Below, one piece after another: positions 5,254-5,311 of a stretch of DNA of 5,311 bases. Positions within the stretch are counted from its first letter, which is position 1. Each line of letters starts with the position of its first letter. The translations under genes were made by a program, and so were the position numbers. The stretch covers positions 1 through 5,311 of the forward strand of contig JABMRL010000011.1 of the NCBI GenBank assembly GCA_013202615.1, given 5' to 3'. This DNA is from Dehalococcoidia bacterium. GTDB taxonomy: Bacteria; Chloroflexota; Dehalococcoidia; Dehalococcoidales; RBG-16-60-22. The notes under the pieces were generated by a model. It was not told the origin of the DNA and made no database searches. It was given only the letters and a program-made list of their open reading frames with translations.

Positions 5254-5311
5254 CGGGGCGTAGCGCAGCCTGGTAGCGCGCCGCGTTCGGGACGCGGAGG
5301 CCGGAGGTTCA
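5254..5311 (+). tRNA. tRNA-Pro (anticodon CGG), 3' end beyond the window
   Basis: The sequence folds as the 5' three-quarters of a tRNA. It has the acceptor strand CGGGGCG (5254-5260), then TA, and a D stem GCGC/GCGC around loop AGCCTGGTA. The anticodon stem CCGCG/CGCGG (5281-5285, 5293-5297) encloses loop TTCGGGA, a 5-nt variable loop AGGCC follows, and the T arm begins GGAGG-TTCA. The anticodon at 5288-5290 is CGG, which reads the proline codon CCG. G37 following G36 is typical of tRNA-Pro, the TrmD methylation site. The 3' half of the T arm, the 3' acceptor strand and any encoded CCA lie outside the window. It is divergent from apgM. No broken tRNA copy or integrase marks it as an integration site here. 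Confidence 0.93.

Noticed and set aside
5254..5311. tRNA-Pro as an attachment site for an integrated element
   Set aside because: No integrase, no direct repeat of the tRNA end and no foreign-looking genes occur in the window; the tRNA 3' end, where such a repeat would lie, is not visible.

Overview
This window looks like ordinary core chromosome from a Chloroflexota bacterium, most likely class Dehalococcoidia. That placement is an inference from remembered gene families: an archaeal-type phosphoglycerate mutase homolog directly upstream of an ACT-ACT aspartate kinase, and a TPR protein directly upstream of gyrA. No database search backs it. Base composition is moderately GC-rich. I see no insertion sequence, phage gene, CRISPR array or integration site.

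Layout from left to right. (1) 1-1578, minus strand: the N-terminal 526 codons of DNA gyrase subunit A, cut by the window edge. (2) 1592-2410, minus: a tetratricopeptide-repeat protein of unknown function that lies 13 bp upstream of gyrA and is probably co-transcribed and translationally coupled with it. (3) 2411-2558: a short divergent promoter region. (4) 2559-2777, plus: a 72-residue NifU-type iron-sulfur scaffold domain protein. (5) 2795-4012, minus: aspartate kinase, converging on the NifU gene with only 17 bp between them. (6) 4013-5206, minus: an ApgM-family cofactor-independent phosphoglycerate mutase or proposed homoserine kinase, abutting lysC with no spacer. (7) 5254-5311, plus: the first 58 nt of a tRNA-Pro(CGG), divergent from apgM, with its own promoter inside the apgM leader.

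Functionally there are two minus-strand transcription units. apgM-lysC probably serves the aspartate/threonine pathway, or links it to lower glycolysis. TPR-gyrA serves DNA supercoiling together with an unknown partner. The NifU-like gene and the tRNA are single plus-strand units with recognisable promoters.

The most notable signals are an in-frame internal ribosome binding site and ATG inside lysC that would yield a separate 160-residue regulatory beta subunit, an altered catalytic loop in the ApgM-family protein next to lysC, and a nine-G tract in the TPR gene where a slip of one base either way hits a stop within a few codons. I found no clear evidence of an undescribed multi-gene system.
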